Source of the DNA: Papio anubis
Taxonomy: Eukaryota > Chordata > Mammalia > Primates > Cercopithecidae
NCBI RefSeq assembly: GCF_008728515.1
Contig: NC_044978.1
Location: forward strand, 949,771-1,013,770
DNA length: 64,000 nt
Direction of reading: 5' to 3'
Every line of letters begins with the position of its first letter. The first letter of the stretch is position 1. Below are positions 24,965 to 35,964 of this stretch, piece by piece. The notes beneath the pieces are model-generated. The model made no database searches. It was not told the origin of the DNA and saw nothing but the letters and a program-made list of their open reading frames with translations. Both the position numbers and the translations under genes were made by a program.

Positions 24965-24969
24965 GGTAT

Positions 24970-25560
24970 ATTTACCTCAAGGACAGTGCTCCCTTGTGCA
25001 TTTGCTGAACTTTCAGTAGCTCTTCTATCACTCTATTAGGTCAGCAGTTTCTGGATGGTGCAGTACATGTTAGGTCCCATACATCCCATCCTTTAACCAT
25101 TGCTCTATTTCCTTTGTTACAAAGTACGTTCTTCGGATTGATGTCATGTAGATTCATTATTTTTGAATCAGAAACTATTGAACGCCTTAAATAATAGTGT
25201 TGACTGAAGCCCAGGTGTGAAGGAAGAAGAACCCCTGTTCAGAATGTGTAAATTGCTGTGAATATTAGAAAGGGACAATGTAGTCAGTTTCAAGTACCCG
25301 GCTCCTCTTCTTGAGGGAGGTGCTCTTTTGAAAGCTCAGGGTTAACTTCCTGCTGACACATGGGACATTCATCAGCAGCAGTAGATAGATCAGGCTTAAT
25401 GAGAAGGAGCCTCTCCTGTAGGCCCACACACAGCCTCCATTGCTGCTCCCCACCAACTCCATACTTGTGCCCTACGTTGGCACTGGAGTGGGTAATGACA
25501 AAGCTGGCATACATCAACTGTCCATGAAATTCTGTCTAGGTTGTTTAGTGATGCTCCTTT
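24970..25560 (-). pseudogene. ERVL pol remnant, integrase zinc-binding region
   Basis: A minus-strand peptide (about 25517-25290) contains H-x3-(A)NVGHKYG-like histidines followed by ADECPMCQQ. This is the HHCC zinc-binding layout of an ERVL-type integrase N-terminus. The + strand text 'gatggtgcagtacatgttag' and 'accattgctctatttccttt' also fits ERVL pol in antisense. Stops and indels disrupt it, and no RT or RNase H part is clear. The neighbouring MaLR lies immediately to the left and may have inserted at or near the edge of this older element. Confidence 0.65.
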
Positions 25561-25590
25561 CTGTTGGGAATTCCATAAAAGGACAATAGC

Positions 25591-25720
25591 AGTCAGTCGG
25601 TACCTACTTCCATAAGTCCATCAACTGAGCATTCCTTAGCCATCCATCCTGCCATCAGTCAGTGCCCACTTTCATAAGTCCATCAACTGACCATTCCCTA
25701 GCTATCCATCCAGCCTCCAG
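25591..25720. repeat. 66-bp tandem duplication
   Basis: Two adjacent copies (25591-25656 and 25657-25720) share 'cataagtccatcaactga' and 'agctatccatcc'-like text. Identity is roughly 80%, so this is an old local duplication. It lies next to, perhaps within, ERVL-derived sequence. Confidence 0.85.
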
Positions 25721-26456
25721 TTAAATATCCTGACCTCCCACCAGTACACATGTGTCAGTGCCTATCCTAACCAAAGGACACTACTTTTTCTACACAAAGT
25801 AACTGATATAGCACCCAAAATTCTGCTGAACTGCAGAGTTTACTCTCCTCATTCTCTTTCAAGACACTCACAAGCAGAGCTACACTGAGCCAACACACCT
25901 GAACTAGGCTTCAGCTACTTCCTTTTTTAGTCGGTTTAGAATACTCTCCTGAAGAAGGCATGACCTTGCTCCAGAAACCTAGGGGTCTGCCTTGTGATTC
26001 TCTCATTGGGCCTTATCAGAAACATCACAGAGCATCTTTTCCCACTGCTGATGGACAGAATAAAAAGGTCGTATAACCCAAGATACAGGGACACTTACAT
26101 CTTAACCTGGACCTTCCCTGCTCTAGGCTCCACCTAATGTTGACAGCATTTACATCACCCACTATGTGACTGGATCACGATTCCCAGTTACGAAATACAT
26201 CCATTTCGAAACCCAAAGGGTCCTAGCAGACATTTTGGTTCCTGCCTCTGTGGTGGCCTATCTTTGGGGAAGAATGTTTTCTTGGGCAAGGCAACTATCT
26301 TCAGATGATGGAAATTCCAGGAAAAGAGCAGCCACTGAGATCAGTTGCTGGAAAACCTGAATTGCTGGGAGGAAACATACCTCCATCCCAAAATAGAGAT
26401 CCGGGTGGTAAAGCACAGCGTTCATGCCACCCAGGCTGAGATGATAAGTACAGCCA
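25721..26456. other. Unassigned, possibly ERVL internal sequence
   Basis: No gene found. Text near 26395-26440 ('gatccgggtggtaaagcaca') could be further ERVL-internal antisense sequence, but I cannot place it. Confidence 0.3.
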
Positions 26457-28697
26457 TACTCATACCTCAGAGATACTGCAGGTTTGGTTTTAGGCCACCA
26501 AAATAAAGTGAATCTCACCATAAAGTGAGTCATACAAAATTTGGAATTTCCCAGTGCATACCAAAGTTATGTTTACACTACAGTATATTCTATTAAGTTT
26601 GCAAGAGCATTATGTCTTAAAAATGTACATAAATTAAAAAATACTTTATTGTTAAAAAGTGGTAATGATCACCTGAGACTTCAGGGAGTCATAGTCTTTT
26701 TGCTGGTGGAGGAATTAGCTTCAGTGTAGACGGCTGCAACTGATCAAGATGGTAGTTGCTGAAGGCTGGAGTTCCTGTGGCAATTTCTTAAAATAAGACA
26801 ACAATGAAGTTTACCACATCCATTGATTGTTCATTTCACAAGATTTCTCTGTAACATCCAATTCTGTTTCATTACATTCTGCCCAAGGTAGCATGGTAGG
26901 CCTTCTTTCAAAATTGAAATAAATCCTCTCAAACCCTGCCACTACTTTTTCAACTAAGTTATGGACCATTATAAATCCTTTGTTGCCATTTCAACAGTGT
27001 TCACAGCATATTCATAGCAGTAGATTCCATCATAAGACACCGCTTTTCTTGTTCATCCATAAGAAGCAAGTCATCATCCATTCAAGTTCTATCATGCAAT
27101 TGTAGCAATTCAGTCACATCTTCAGGCTTCATCTCTAATTTCAGCTCCCTTGCTGTTTCCACCACATCTGCAGTGACTTCTTCCACTGAAGTCTTGAATC
27201 CTTCAAAGTCATCCATGAGGGTTAAAATCAGCTTCTTCCAAACTCCTGTTAACATTGATATTTTGAACACCTCTCATGAAATACAAATGTATTTAATGGC
27301 ATCTGTAATGGTAAATCCTTTCCAAAAGGTTTTCAATTTACCTTGCCTAGATGCATCAGAGGAATCATTACCTATGAAAGTGATAGCCATATGAAATGTA
27401 TTGCTTAAATAATAAGACTTGGAAGTTGAAATTACTTCTTTATCCGTGGGCTATGAAATGACCATGTGTTAGCTGGCATGAAAACAAAATTAATTTCCTT
27501 GTACTTCTCCATTAGAGCTCTTGGTATTGTCAGGAAGCAGTAATATTTTGAAATGAATCTTTTTATTGAGCAGTAGATCTCAACAGTGGGCTTAAAATAT
27601 TGAGTAAACCATGCTGTAATGTGTTGTCATGTAGGCTTTGTTCTTCCATTTATAGAGCATGAGCATGGGCAGAGATTTAGCATAATCCTTAAGGGACCTA
27701 GGATTTTTGGAGTGGTAAATAAGCATCGTCTTCAACTTTACCAGCTGCATTATCCCCTAGTGGGATAGTCAACCTGTCCTCTGAAGTTTGAAGCCAAGCA
27801 TTGACTTCTCCTCTCTAGCTATGAAAGCCCTAGGTGGTATGTTTTTCCAATAGAAGGCTGTTTCATCTACATTGAAAATCAGTTGTTTCAGGTAGTGACC
27901 TTCATCAATAGTCTTAGCTAGATGTTCTGGATAACTTGTTGCAGCTTATATATCAGCAATTGCTGTTTCATCTTCCACTTTTTTAAATGAATGAAGACTA
28001 CTTCTTTCATTAAGCCTTAGCAACTAACTTCTGCTAGCTTGAAACTTTTCTTTTGCAGTTTCCTCACCTCTCTCAGCCTTCAGGGAACTGAAAAGAATTA
28101 AGACCTTGCTCCAGATTAATCTTCAGTTTAAGGGCATATTCTGGCAGATTTGGTCTTCTATCCAGACGCTAAAACTTTCTCCATATCAGGCTGTTTAGCT
28201 TTCTTATCATTGGTGTGCTCGTTAGAGTCTCACGTTTAATTCCTTCCAGAACTTTCTTTTCTTTTTTTTTTTTTTGAGACAGAATCATACTTACTCTGTC
28301 ACCCAGGCTGGAGTGCAGTGGTGCAATCTAAGCTCACTGCAACCTCCCGTCCCCTAGGTACAAGCAATTCTCCTGCCTCAGCCTCCTGAGTAGCTGGGAT
28401 TACAGGCATGCCCCACCATGCTCAACTAATTTTTGTATTTTTAGTAGAGACAGGGTTTCAACATGGTGGCCAGGCTGGTCTCCAACTCCTGACCTCAAGT
28501 GATTCACCTGCCTCAGCCTCGCAGAGTGCTGGGATTTCAGGCATAAGCCACCACACCAAGCCCAAAACTTTTCCTTTGAAAAGTCACAGCTGAGCTGTTT
28601 GGTGAAAGAAGACTAGCTTTCAGCCTATCTCAAATTTCCACATGCATTCCTCACTGAGCTTTGTTATTTCTGGCTTTTGATTTAAACTGAGAGATGT
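26457..28697 (-). pseudogene. Tigger1 DNA transposon (pogo/mariner), truncated
   Basis: The left end keeps a Tigger1 terminal repeat ('ctcatacctcagagatactg', 26459-26478) after a TA. The transposase region follows in antisense, e.g. 'cagtcacatcttcaggcttc', 'tcttccactgaagtcttgaa', 'caacagtgggcttaaaatat', 'gaaggctgtttcatctacat'. The pogo transposase is related to CENP-B (HTH DNA-binding plus DDE domains). This copy has many stops and frameshifts. The far end, with the N-terminal coding part and second terminal repeat, is missing after about 28697, where an Alu piece begins. A full Alu at 28261-28563 splits it. Confidence 0.93.
28261..28563 (-). mobile_element. Alu (S-like) inside Tigger1
   Basis: Reverse-complement Alu with long T-tract, 'cacccaggctggagtgcagt' and head 'gcataagccaccacaccaag'. 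The TSDs are diverged copies of Tigger1 sequence: 'agaactttctttt' (28248-28260) and 'aaaacttttccttt' (28564-28577). Confidence 0.95.
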
Positions 28698-28761
28698 GCC
28701 CAGTGCAGTAGCTCATACCTATAACCCCAGGGCTTTGGGAGGCTGAGGCAGTAAGATTGCT
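28698..28761 (+). mobile_element. Alu 5' fragment
   Basis: Only the first ~64 bp of an Alu ('agtagctcatacctataacc' to 'gctgaggcagtaagattgct'), placed exactly where Tigger1 homology stops. No tail or TSD seen. Confidence 0.8.
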
Positions 28762-30097
28762 GTGTGCTGGTAAGTTATCTCAGGTCAGTGCCAAAACACT
28801 GTTGGAACTCACTGTGCTTTGCTCCAAACTCCACGAGATCAATATGAATTAACTCTCAAATTCAAATGTACCTTGTGCTAATTTGTCATCATTATACATA
28901 TACTGCTGCTGTTGTTTGTGTATCCAGTGCTTCTTATAAATAAGCATAACATTTTAGCCTCTCAAAGTTATGCTAGTAAACACGATTGACTGTACACAGA
29001 AATCTCTAGATGGGGTCTGCTAATTTTGTTACTTTTCCACTTTCGTCTCTTTTGCCCATATTCAAGGACTCATTTCAACCACCAAAGTGAACAAGGTTAA
29101 ATCTGGTAAACATTACTCTACCTCATTTTTGGCATTTCAAAAATGAAATATAGCTTAGGGTAATAGTGCTTGTGAAAGCACAGACATGCAAATACGGTGA
29201 TCTCCCAGGGCAGACATTTTTAATCATTTACCTTTTTGAAATATAGGTCATGATACGGTGACTTGCCTCATTTTTTCCTTATAAGAAAGAAAGTGATTTT
29301 CCTGTAGGAGCTCATAGTGTGGGAAAGTGTCTGAAGCAAATAGCATCATGGAAAGTGAATGGATTGCAGTGTTTCCTTGTTTCATTTCTCGAAGGAAAAT
29401 AACGTTCTGATAAATTATGCTCAATTCACAGCTTATCCAGACATTCTAGAAAAAAGTATAATAATTATTTCCATTGATGCCAAATGTCTTCTGAAGAAAA
29501 TTAAGCTGTCAATTCAGCTTAATTTTATATTTTATTACAAAATCTTTACAAAAAGGGAAAGATTAAATTAATATGAGACATATCCTTCGACTTTGGTCTT
29601 CACAAATAATTTTTAAAAATGGGATTTTGAGTAAGACTTTTGATACTTTTGTCAGCCAACATGTTTCTGTCAGGTAATGAACCAAATTTGACATGCACAT
29701 AATCTTATTGTCAATCCAGTTTGTCTTTTACAATGCAGTATAGGAGAATAGATTTTTAAGAGCACATTCTCCTAAGAATAATTAGATTGCCTGATGGAAT
29801 AATCTTTTATGTATGTCAATCAAATGACCATGAAACCTTTGAATTATTTTATATAGCAAAATAAAATAATTTGAACACTTGAGGCAGAAAAAAGAAAAGG
29901 ATCCTTTCACATTGACAAATATTTTTATTCCCTTGTGATGAATTTGGTCTTATGTTTTTTTCACTGATAATAGTGATGATACTTAGCTCATTGTGTTTAT
30001 TGTTTCCTTTGTTGTTGTGAAAATGGGGGTAGTATTTCACAGTGCTTTCTAGATCCCAGGAAATAGTTTTAAGTGGTTTCTTAAGATGTTTGCTTCC
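28762..30097. other. Unassigned AT-rich DNA
   Basis: No gene, RNA gene or named repeat recognised. Confidence 0.4.
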
Positions 30098-30366
30098 GGC
30101 TGGGTGTGGCGGTTTACACATGTAATCCCAGGAGTTCAAAACCAGTCTGGCTAACATAGCAAAACCTTGTTTCTACTAAAAGTACAAAAAATTACCTGGG
30201 CGTGGTGGTGCATGCCTATAATCCCAGCTACTTGGGAGGCTGAGGCGTGAGAATCGCTTGAACCCAGGTGGCAGAGGTGGCAGTGAACCGAGATTGTGCC
30301 ACTGCACTCCAGCCTGGGCATCACAGAGAGACTCTGTCTAAAACAAAAGAAAAAGAAAAAAGAAAA
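30098..30366 (+). mobile_element. Alu (S-like) with left-arm deletion
   Basis: Starts 'ggctgggtgtggcggtttac' but passes directly from 'tgtaatccca' to 'ggagttcaaaaccagtctgg', losing about 40 bp of the left arm. The right arm is complete with an A-rich tail of AAAAAG units. TSD 'aagatgttt' at 30083-30091 and 30367-30375. Confidence 0.95.
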
Positions 30367-30458
30367 AAGATGTTTCCCTCAAGGAAAAAAAGGAATCCAG
30401 CATTTGTCAGCAGTAATTGTGCAGATGAGATCATCAACACTGTCAAAAGTGAGAGTCT

Positions 30459-30782
30459 GGCCGGGCACTGTGGCTCACACCTGTAATCCCAGCACTTTGG
30501 GAGGTCGAGGTGGGTGGATCATTTGAGGTCAGGAATTTGAGACTAGCCTGGCCAACATGGTGAAACCTAGTCTCTACTGAAAATACAAAAATTTTAGCTG
30601 GGCATGGTGATGGGCCTGTAGTCCCAGTTACTCGGGGGGCTGAGGCAGGAAAACTGCTTGAACCCAGAAGGTGGAGGTTGCAATAAGCCAAGATCGCACC
30701 ACTGCCCTCCAGCCTGGGTGACAGGGTGATTCTCTGTCTCAAAAAACAAACAAACAAACAAAAAAAAGATGAAAGAAAACAT
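30459..30782 (+). mobile_element. Alu (S-like), full length
   Basis: Starts 'ggccgggcactgtggctcac'; both arms present; tail with (AAAC)n. TSD 'gtgagagtct' at 30449-30458 and 30783-30792 is perfect. Confidence 0.96.
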
Positions 30783-31879
30783 GTGAGAGTCTGAAAAGCA
30801 TTTTTCTCTATTCAAAAGTGAGTGTAAATTATTACAAAGCATCCCATGGTTTTGTTAAATTAGAATTAAATGTATTAAATATATTTTAATTTAACCCTAC
30901 TATTTCAAAATGTCAATTACTCATTCAATATCCATGAAGAATCCACATATTCCTGAAGTCATCAGTCTGTTTGTTATTGCTGTCGAATCCTGGATTCCTT
31001 CTTAAGATCATTCCATGAATCTTGCCTATATTATTATTGAGTAGTATACACAAGCTACTGTTGACTATTCATGAAAAACAAAAACATATTTAAAAAGCTT
31101 TCAATTTTAACAAATAAATAATTCAGATAAGCATATATTTTTATTTCTCATTTTGCTTGAGGATATCGTATCTGTTCAGCTTTCTTATATTGTGATAAAA
31201 TAGATATATGAATTATTTCACTTCACTTTTCTAATTTACAATCATGCTACATTGAAAGAACTTCTAGGAGAAAAGGGCAGGCTATTAAGGTAGCAACTTT
31301 CCAATAAGCTCTAAAGCTTGTGTGCGATTAAAAGATTTTCCACATTGACTCTTCCCACAGCAAAATGGCTGCCAAACGTTCTTTGGAGAATCTACAGAAG
31401 AAAAACTTAATTTCTATGTCTTCTAGTTTCAAGACAGGGAGAGCAATGTCCGAAGAGTATTCTCTGGATCGCCCACGGACCCCCAGGTGTTTTACGTTTG
31501 TTTCTTTGTCCTGATACAAGCCAGGAACACAGCTAAGCAGAGCAGCATGATCCTGTTCCCAGGAAGACCAAGCCTTCCTCTGGGTGTTACTGCTGTGCTG
31601 GAAAACGGGGAGTCAGGAAACAATGGAGTGCTTACACAGTTGACCCCTATGTATTCACAAGTTAGAAATAAAATCATTCATTCCAATAATACTGACAGAG
31701 GACGTGAAATGAAAAAAACGTGATACACAAGAAATTACCTGAAATTGTTCAATCCACTTCTTCAGGGGCAACGCCATGTTCAGGGAGTGGGACTGGGGAG
31801 TGAGAGAAGGTGACACTGGGGAGGGTGAGTCAACCATGCATGCTCCCGGACTGTCTTCGAAGCCACGGTAAGCATCTGT
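30783..31879. other. Unassigned; contains a weak exon candidate
   Basis: No named repeat recognised. On the minus strand, an ATG at 31777 in a good Kozak context (aacATGG) opens a 13-codon stretch (MALPLKKWIEQFQ). It ends at 31739 in CAG followed by GTAATT, a fair splice-donor match. No acceptor-bounded partner exon was found, so this is a candidate only. Confidence 0.2.
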
Positions 31880-32410
31880 TTCAGCTGTCTGTTGTGGCTA
31901 ACAAACCATCCCGACTTTTGTTATATTTGAACAATTTATTATCATCTCTCATCGTTACCTGGGTTGGCTGCCGTTCTCATTTGAGGTTTCAAATGCAGGT
32001 GCAGATGGAGGTCGGCCAAGACTTAGTCATCCAAAGCCTGCCTCAGTCCAGGCAGGTGCGCTCACACCACGGGCAGTTGGCACTGGCTGACACTGCAGAA
32101 CTCGCCTTGGGGCGTGGACTAGATTACCTACAGATGACTTCTCCATGTGGGTTGGGCCTCTCGTGGCAAGGGCACCATGTTCCAAGCAGAGTTTCCCCAG
32201 GGTGAGCAGTCCAGAGAGAAGATACGAGGATTTGACTCCTTAAGATGTATCGTCAGAAGTCACACGACAGCACGTCCGCTGCATCATTGCAGTCACAGAC
32301 TCCACACAGATGCGAGGTAGTACAGAGGCAGACTGCATCTTTCCATGGGTTACTGGCGAGTCACATTACAAAAGAGTATGTCGGATGGCAGATATTCTTG
32401 CAGCAGGCTT
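31880..32410 (+). mobile_element. Ancient interspersed repeat, family uncertain
   Basis: The run 'gctaacaaaccatcccgact', 'aacaatttattatcatctct', 'cctgggttggctgccgttct', then 'tctccatgtgggttgggcct' and 'aagtcacacgacagcacgtc' follows the order of a familiar ancient mammalian repeat with 'gtaacaaaccacccc' near its start. I cannot assign its class by eye. Confidence 0.5.
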
Positions 32411-33736
32411 TTGAAAATACAGTCTCCCATAGAATTTTAAAATTATGATTTGTGATAATTACAAATCATTTGCAGTGTATTGAGAAAGAAAGAGAGGATA
32501 TAAATCCACTTAGGTAAGAAATTGTAACTTAGCAAAATGAGAGCATTTTAAAACAATTATCGATTGTAATTATCATAATGATCAATAATGGCAGGTTTCT
32601 GTGAAATATCCAACCCGCATGTGGGTGATATTGCAGCGTGCATTGCATACTGGTTGTTACTGCGTTCTAACAACCTGGAAGACCAGGAGCATTTGGGATT
32701 TTTTCACAGTGAACTTATGTGTTACCATAACATGCTAAAATTCTCCTAGCTAATTCTGTTGATAAAATTCTAGTCCTTGCATTGAAATTATAACTTCCTA
32801 TCAAGGAAAACTCTTTTTACCACCTTCAAAAATTCACATTTTCCTGCTGAGGTTTTACCTGTGTCTAATATTGTTTAGGACAACTCCGTTTTTCATGTAG
32901 TGTTGGTGAATCCAATACAGACTTCTCCTTGTAATTGTGGGGAAGATGGGAAAAGAAGGAGACACACGCATGATGGCTTCTTTAGCTCCCAGCTCAGTTA
33001 CCTTCCCTGACCTATCTCTGGCCCACAAGATGAGCGCTGTGGTGGCAATGACTGTTTTGCTATGTTTTAAAATATTAAGCATCCCCAAGGGCAGAAAAGG
33101 TGCAATGAAATGGTTAAGGCTGTATTGAAGTATAGTCATGCTGAAGATGATGCTTCTCTGAGTCAGGTTTTGTGGATATCATCTGGCCCTGTTTTAAGGT
33201 GGCAAGTAACCAGAATATCAGAAAGTTTACTGTTATGTTAAATCCTCCATTATCTTGTGTTTTCTCTGATTTCAGATTTCACAGTGGCAATACTATGCTT
33301 GATTTAAATCTAAATATATCTAAAATTCAATTTATATCTCAGAAATATTAAAATGATTATTTTCTGAAACAATTCAGCCATGTCTTCTCAAATAAGCTAA
33401 AATATACATTGATTCAGGTATAAGAAAATGATCTATTCTATGTCACTTAAAACATTTTTATTGTCAAATAGTGGAAACTATCTTAGATAGCCTCTTTTAA
33501 ATAGTAATAAATTTTCAGCTCCTGTGACTGAATCCTCCAGGTGAGACTGAAATGATATGAGCAAGAATTGGGTCTCTTATCTCTAGTGCCTTCTATAGTT
33601 GCTTCATTATCAGCAAATTTTGTGATTCAAGGCTCATTAGAATACATAGAAAGCACAGGGGAAAAATCATAATGGCTAAAGTTAGGTTACCAGATAAAAT
33701 ACATGACATCCACCCAGCTCATCCAGCTAAATATGA
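32411..33736. other. Unassigned DNA
   Basis: No gene or named repeat recognised. Confidence 0.4.
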
Positions 33737-34024
33737 CTTTTTTTTTGAGATGGAGTCTCCCTCTGTCACCCAGGCTAGAGTGCAGTGGTGTGATCTCAGC
33801 TGCAACCTCCACCTCTTGGACTCAAGCGATTCTCGTGCCTCAGCCTCCCGAGTAGCTGGGATTACAGGCGTGCGCCACCATGCCTAGTTAATTTTTGAAT
33901 TTTTAGTAAAGATGGGGTTTCACCATCTTGGCCAGGCTAGTCTCAAACTCCTGACCTCAAGTGATTCGCCCACCTTGGCCTCTCAAAGTGCTGGGATTAC
34001 AGTCATAAGCCACCATACCTGGCC
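33737..34024 (-). mobile_element. Alu (S-like)
   Basis: Reverse-complement Alu: T8 tail, 'cacccaggctagagtgcagt', head 'cataagccaccatacctggc'. TSDs 'ctaaatatga' (33727-33736) and 'ctaaacataa' (34025-34034) are diverged. Confidence 0.95.
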
Positions 34025-34299
34025 CTAAACATAAATTTCTAATAAACACCAAATAATTTTTTAGTATAAGTATGCCCCAAATATTGCATGGGACATACTA
34101 AAAATAATCATTTTAATATAAAATTCAAAATTCACAAATGCATGTTAAATTTAATTTATTTTATGTGAATTTAAAATTTCACAAATTTAACAGAATATCC
34201 TTTCTTTTTATTAGCTAAATTTGGCAGCTGTAGCTAAAATAGCCATTTCATATCTGTAGGTTTTTTTTTAATGGTGCTGAAGCAATTGATAAACTATGT

Positions 34300-34641
34300 A
34301 AGTAAAAGTATATAGTTTTATCTTCTATCATATATCAAAGTAAATTCCACATAGATTACTAAATTCAATGTAACAAATAAAACAATACTTAGAAGAAAAT
34401 ATACAGAGAAATATGTCTTATCTTGTAATGGAGAATAGCTGTACAGGAACAAATCCAAAAGAAATAAAATGCTTTCTAAAAATGTAAAACTTCTATTGTT
34501 GGAAAACAGAAAAGCAAACCACACACAATGAGAAAAAAAAATTGCATCATGAGACATTCAAAGGGTTAATCATTTTATTAAGTAAATTTTATCGGTAAGA
34601 AATAGGTGAACATATAAATTTTAAAAACTAAGCAAAGAATA
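34300..34641 (+). pseudogene. L1M ORF2 3' region (left part)
   Basis: Text such as 'aaagtaaattccacatagat' and 'aatgctttctaaaaatgtaa' follows the order of the L1 ORF2 C-terminal coding region. Diverged, no open frame. It resumes at 35173 after an LTR. Confidence 0.5.
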
Positions 34642-35172
34642 TTGTTTAGGGCTCAGCAAAGAAACAAAACCAATAGATTTATTGAACCAATAGGAGATAA
34701 ATCTCCATGATCTATATGTCTGTATCTATGCAGTGAAATCTACAGCTATCTGTCATTTATCCATTTGCATAAATATAGAGAGAAATGTTTATTTTAAGGA
34801 AGTGATTTACAGAATTGTAGGGGCTGACAAATCGGAAATCTGTGGAGCAGCCTGGCAGGCTGAAGACGCAGGGAGGAGTTGGTGCTGCAGTTTCGAATCT
34901 GGTGTTTGCAGGCTGGAAACTCCGGCAGGGCTGCAGTTTTGAAGCAGAATCACCCCTTCTTTGGAAAATCTCAGTGTTTTCTATAAAGGGCCTTTTCAAG
35001 GGATTGGATGAGGTCCACTCACGTTATGGAAGGTAATCAGCTTTACTCAAATTCTACGGATTTAAATGTCAGTTTCATCTTACAGATACCCTCACAGCAA
35101 CATCTAGACTGTATTTGACCCCATAACTGGGTACCATTGCCTAGTCAGTTGACACATAAAATTAAGCATCAC
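34642..35172 (-). mobile_element. MLT2-like ERVL LTR inside L1M
   Basis: On the minus strand it begins 'tgtgatgcttaattttatgt', continues 'gtcaactgactaggcaatgg', 'gattggatgaggtccactca' in antisense, and ends near 'ggttttgtttctttgctgag'. This is the layout of ERVL LTRs of the MLT2 type. Near 34640-34720 the end region is degraded. L1M sequence on both sides belongs to one interrupted element. Confidence 0.75.
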
Positions 35173-35450
35173 AGATACAAATAGGGAATTTTTAAAAAGG
35201 AAATACAAACTTAAGCCAAAAAATTATTCAACCTTGCTAATAGTAAAATACAGAAATTAAAGTAAAAGCTCAATATAACAACTCAGCTATTTCTTACATT
35301 AATATGGGTTTATAGTGTCATCAGCTGTTCTCTTTGGACACAGAGATATCTTTAAAAGATACACTTCATGCTTGAAAACAAAAAATACCCATTTTAAGAT
35401 TCCTAATGTCAAACTTGTTAAATGTCTACAATGCATGATTCAGTTTTAAT
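35173..35450 (+). pseudogene. L1M ORF2 3' region (right part)
   Basis: 'aaaaaggaaatacaaactta' and 'aattattcaaccttgctaat' continue the L1M of 34300-34641 in the correct order. Homology is lost after about 35450. Confidence 0.55.
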
Positions 35451-35644
35451 TTTTATACTTAATATATCTTATAACTTTTATATGACTTGTGTATACATTA
35501 TTTTATAATATTTTTCTGTATTAAATATAGCATATATTTGGCATCATTTTCTTTACTACCTGGAATAGTAAGGGCCAAAACTATCTCCAAAAGATTTCAG
35601 ACTAGACAATATTGAAGTTCCCTTTAATCTCTAAAGTTAAATCA

Positions 35645-35955
35645 GGTGGAGCAGGGTGGCTCACACCTGTAATCCCAGGACTTCGGGAGGCCCAGGCAGG
35701 AAGATTGTTTGAGGCTAGAAGTTCAAGATCAGACTCAGCAAACAAAGCAAGACCCCATCTCTACCAAAAAAAAATAAAAAATAAAAATTAGCTAGGCCTG
35801 GTGGCACGTGCCTTTAGTCCCAGATACTCTGAGGACTGATGTGGAAGGATCACTTGAGCCCAGGTGGTCTAGGCTGTAGTGAGCCATGATCGTGCCACTG
35901 AACTCCAGCCTAGGTAACAGAGTGAGATCCTGTCTCTAAAAAATAAATTAATTAA
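35645..35955 (+). mobile_element. AluJ-like
   Basis: Both arms present, heavily diverged: 'agggtggctcacacctgtaa', 'gaggctagaagttcaagatc', 'taggctgtagtgagccatga'. TSD 'gttaaatca' (35636-35644) and 'attaaatca' (35956-35964). Confidence 0.95.
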
Positions 35956-35964
35956 ATTAAATCA

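Larger units (their letters stand above)
22685..24969 (-). mobile_element. ERVL-MaLR provirus (MST/THE1 type), near-complete structure
   Basis: Two LTRs of ~354 bp (22690-23042 and 24610-24964) enclose ~1.57 kb of internal sequence. The flanking pentamers agtat (22685-22689) and ggtat (24965-24969) match at four of five positions, as expected for a 5-bp ERVL-class TSD. On the minus strand, the 5' LTR at the right is followed by a primer-binding site and a gag-like region, then a purine-rich tract before the 3' LTR. MaLRs lack pol and depend on other elements. Many differences between the two LTRs indicate an old insertion, and the copy is inactive. Confidence 0.9.
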
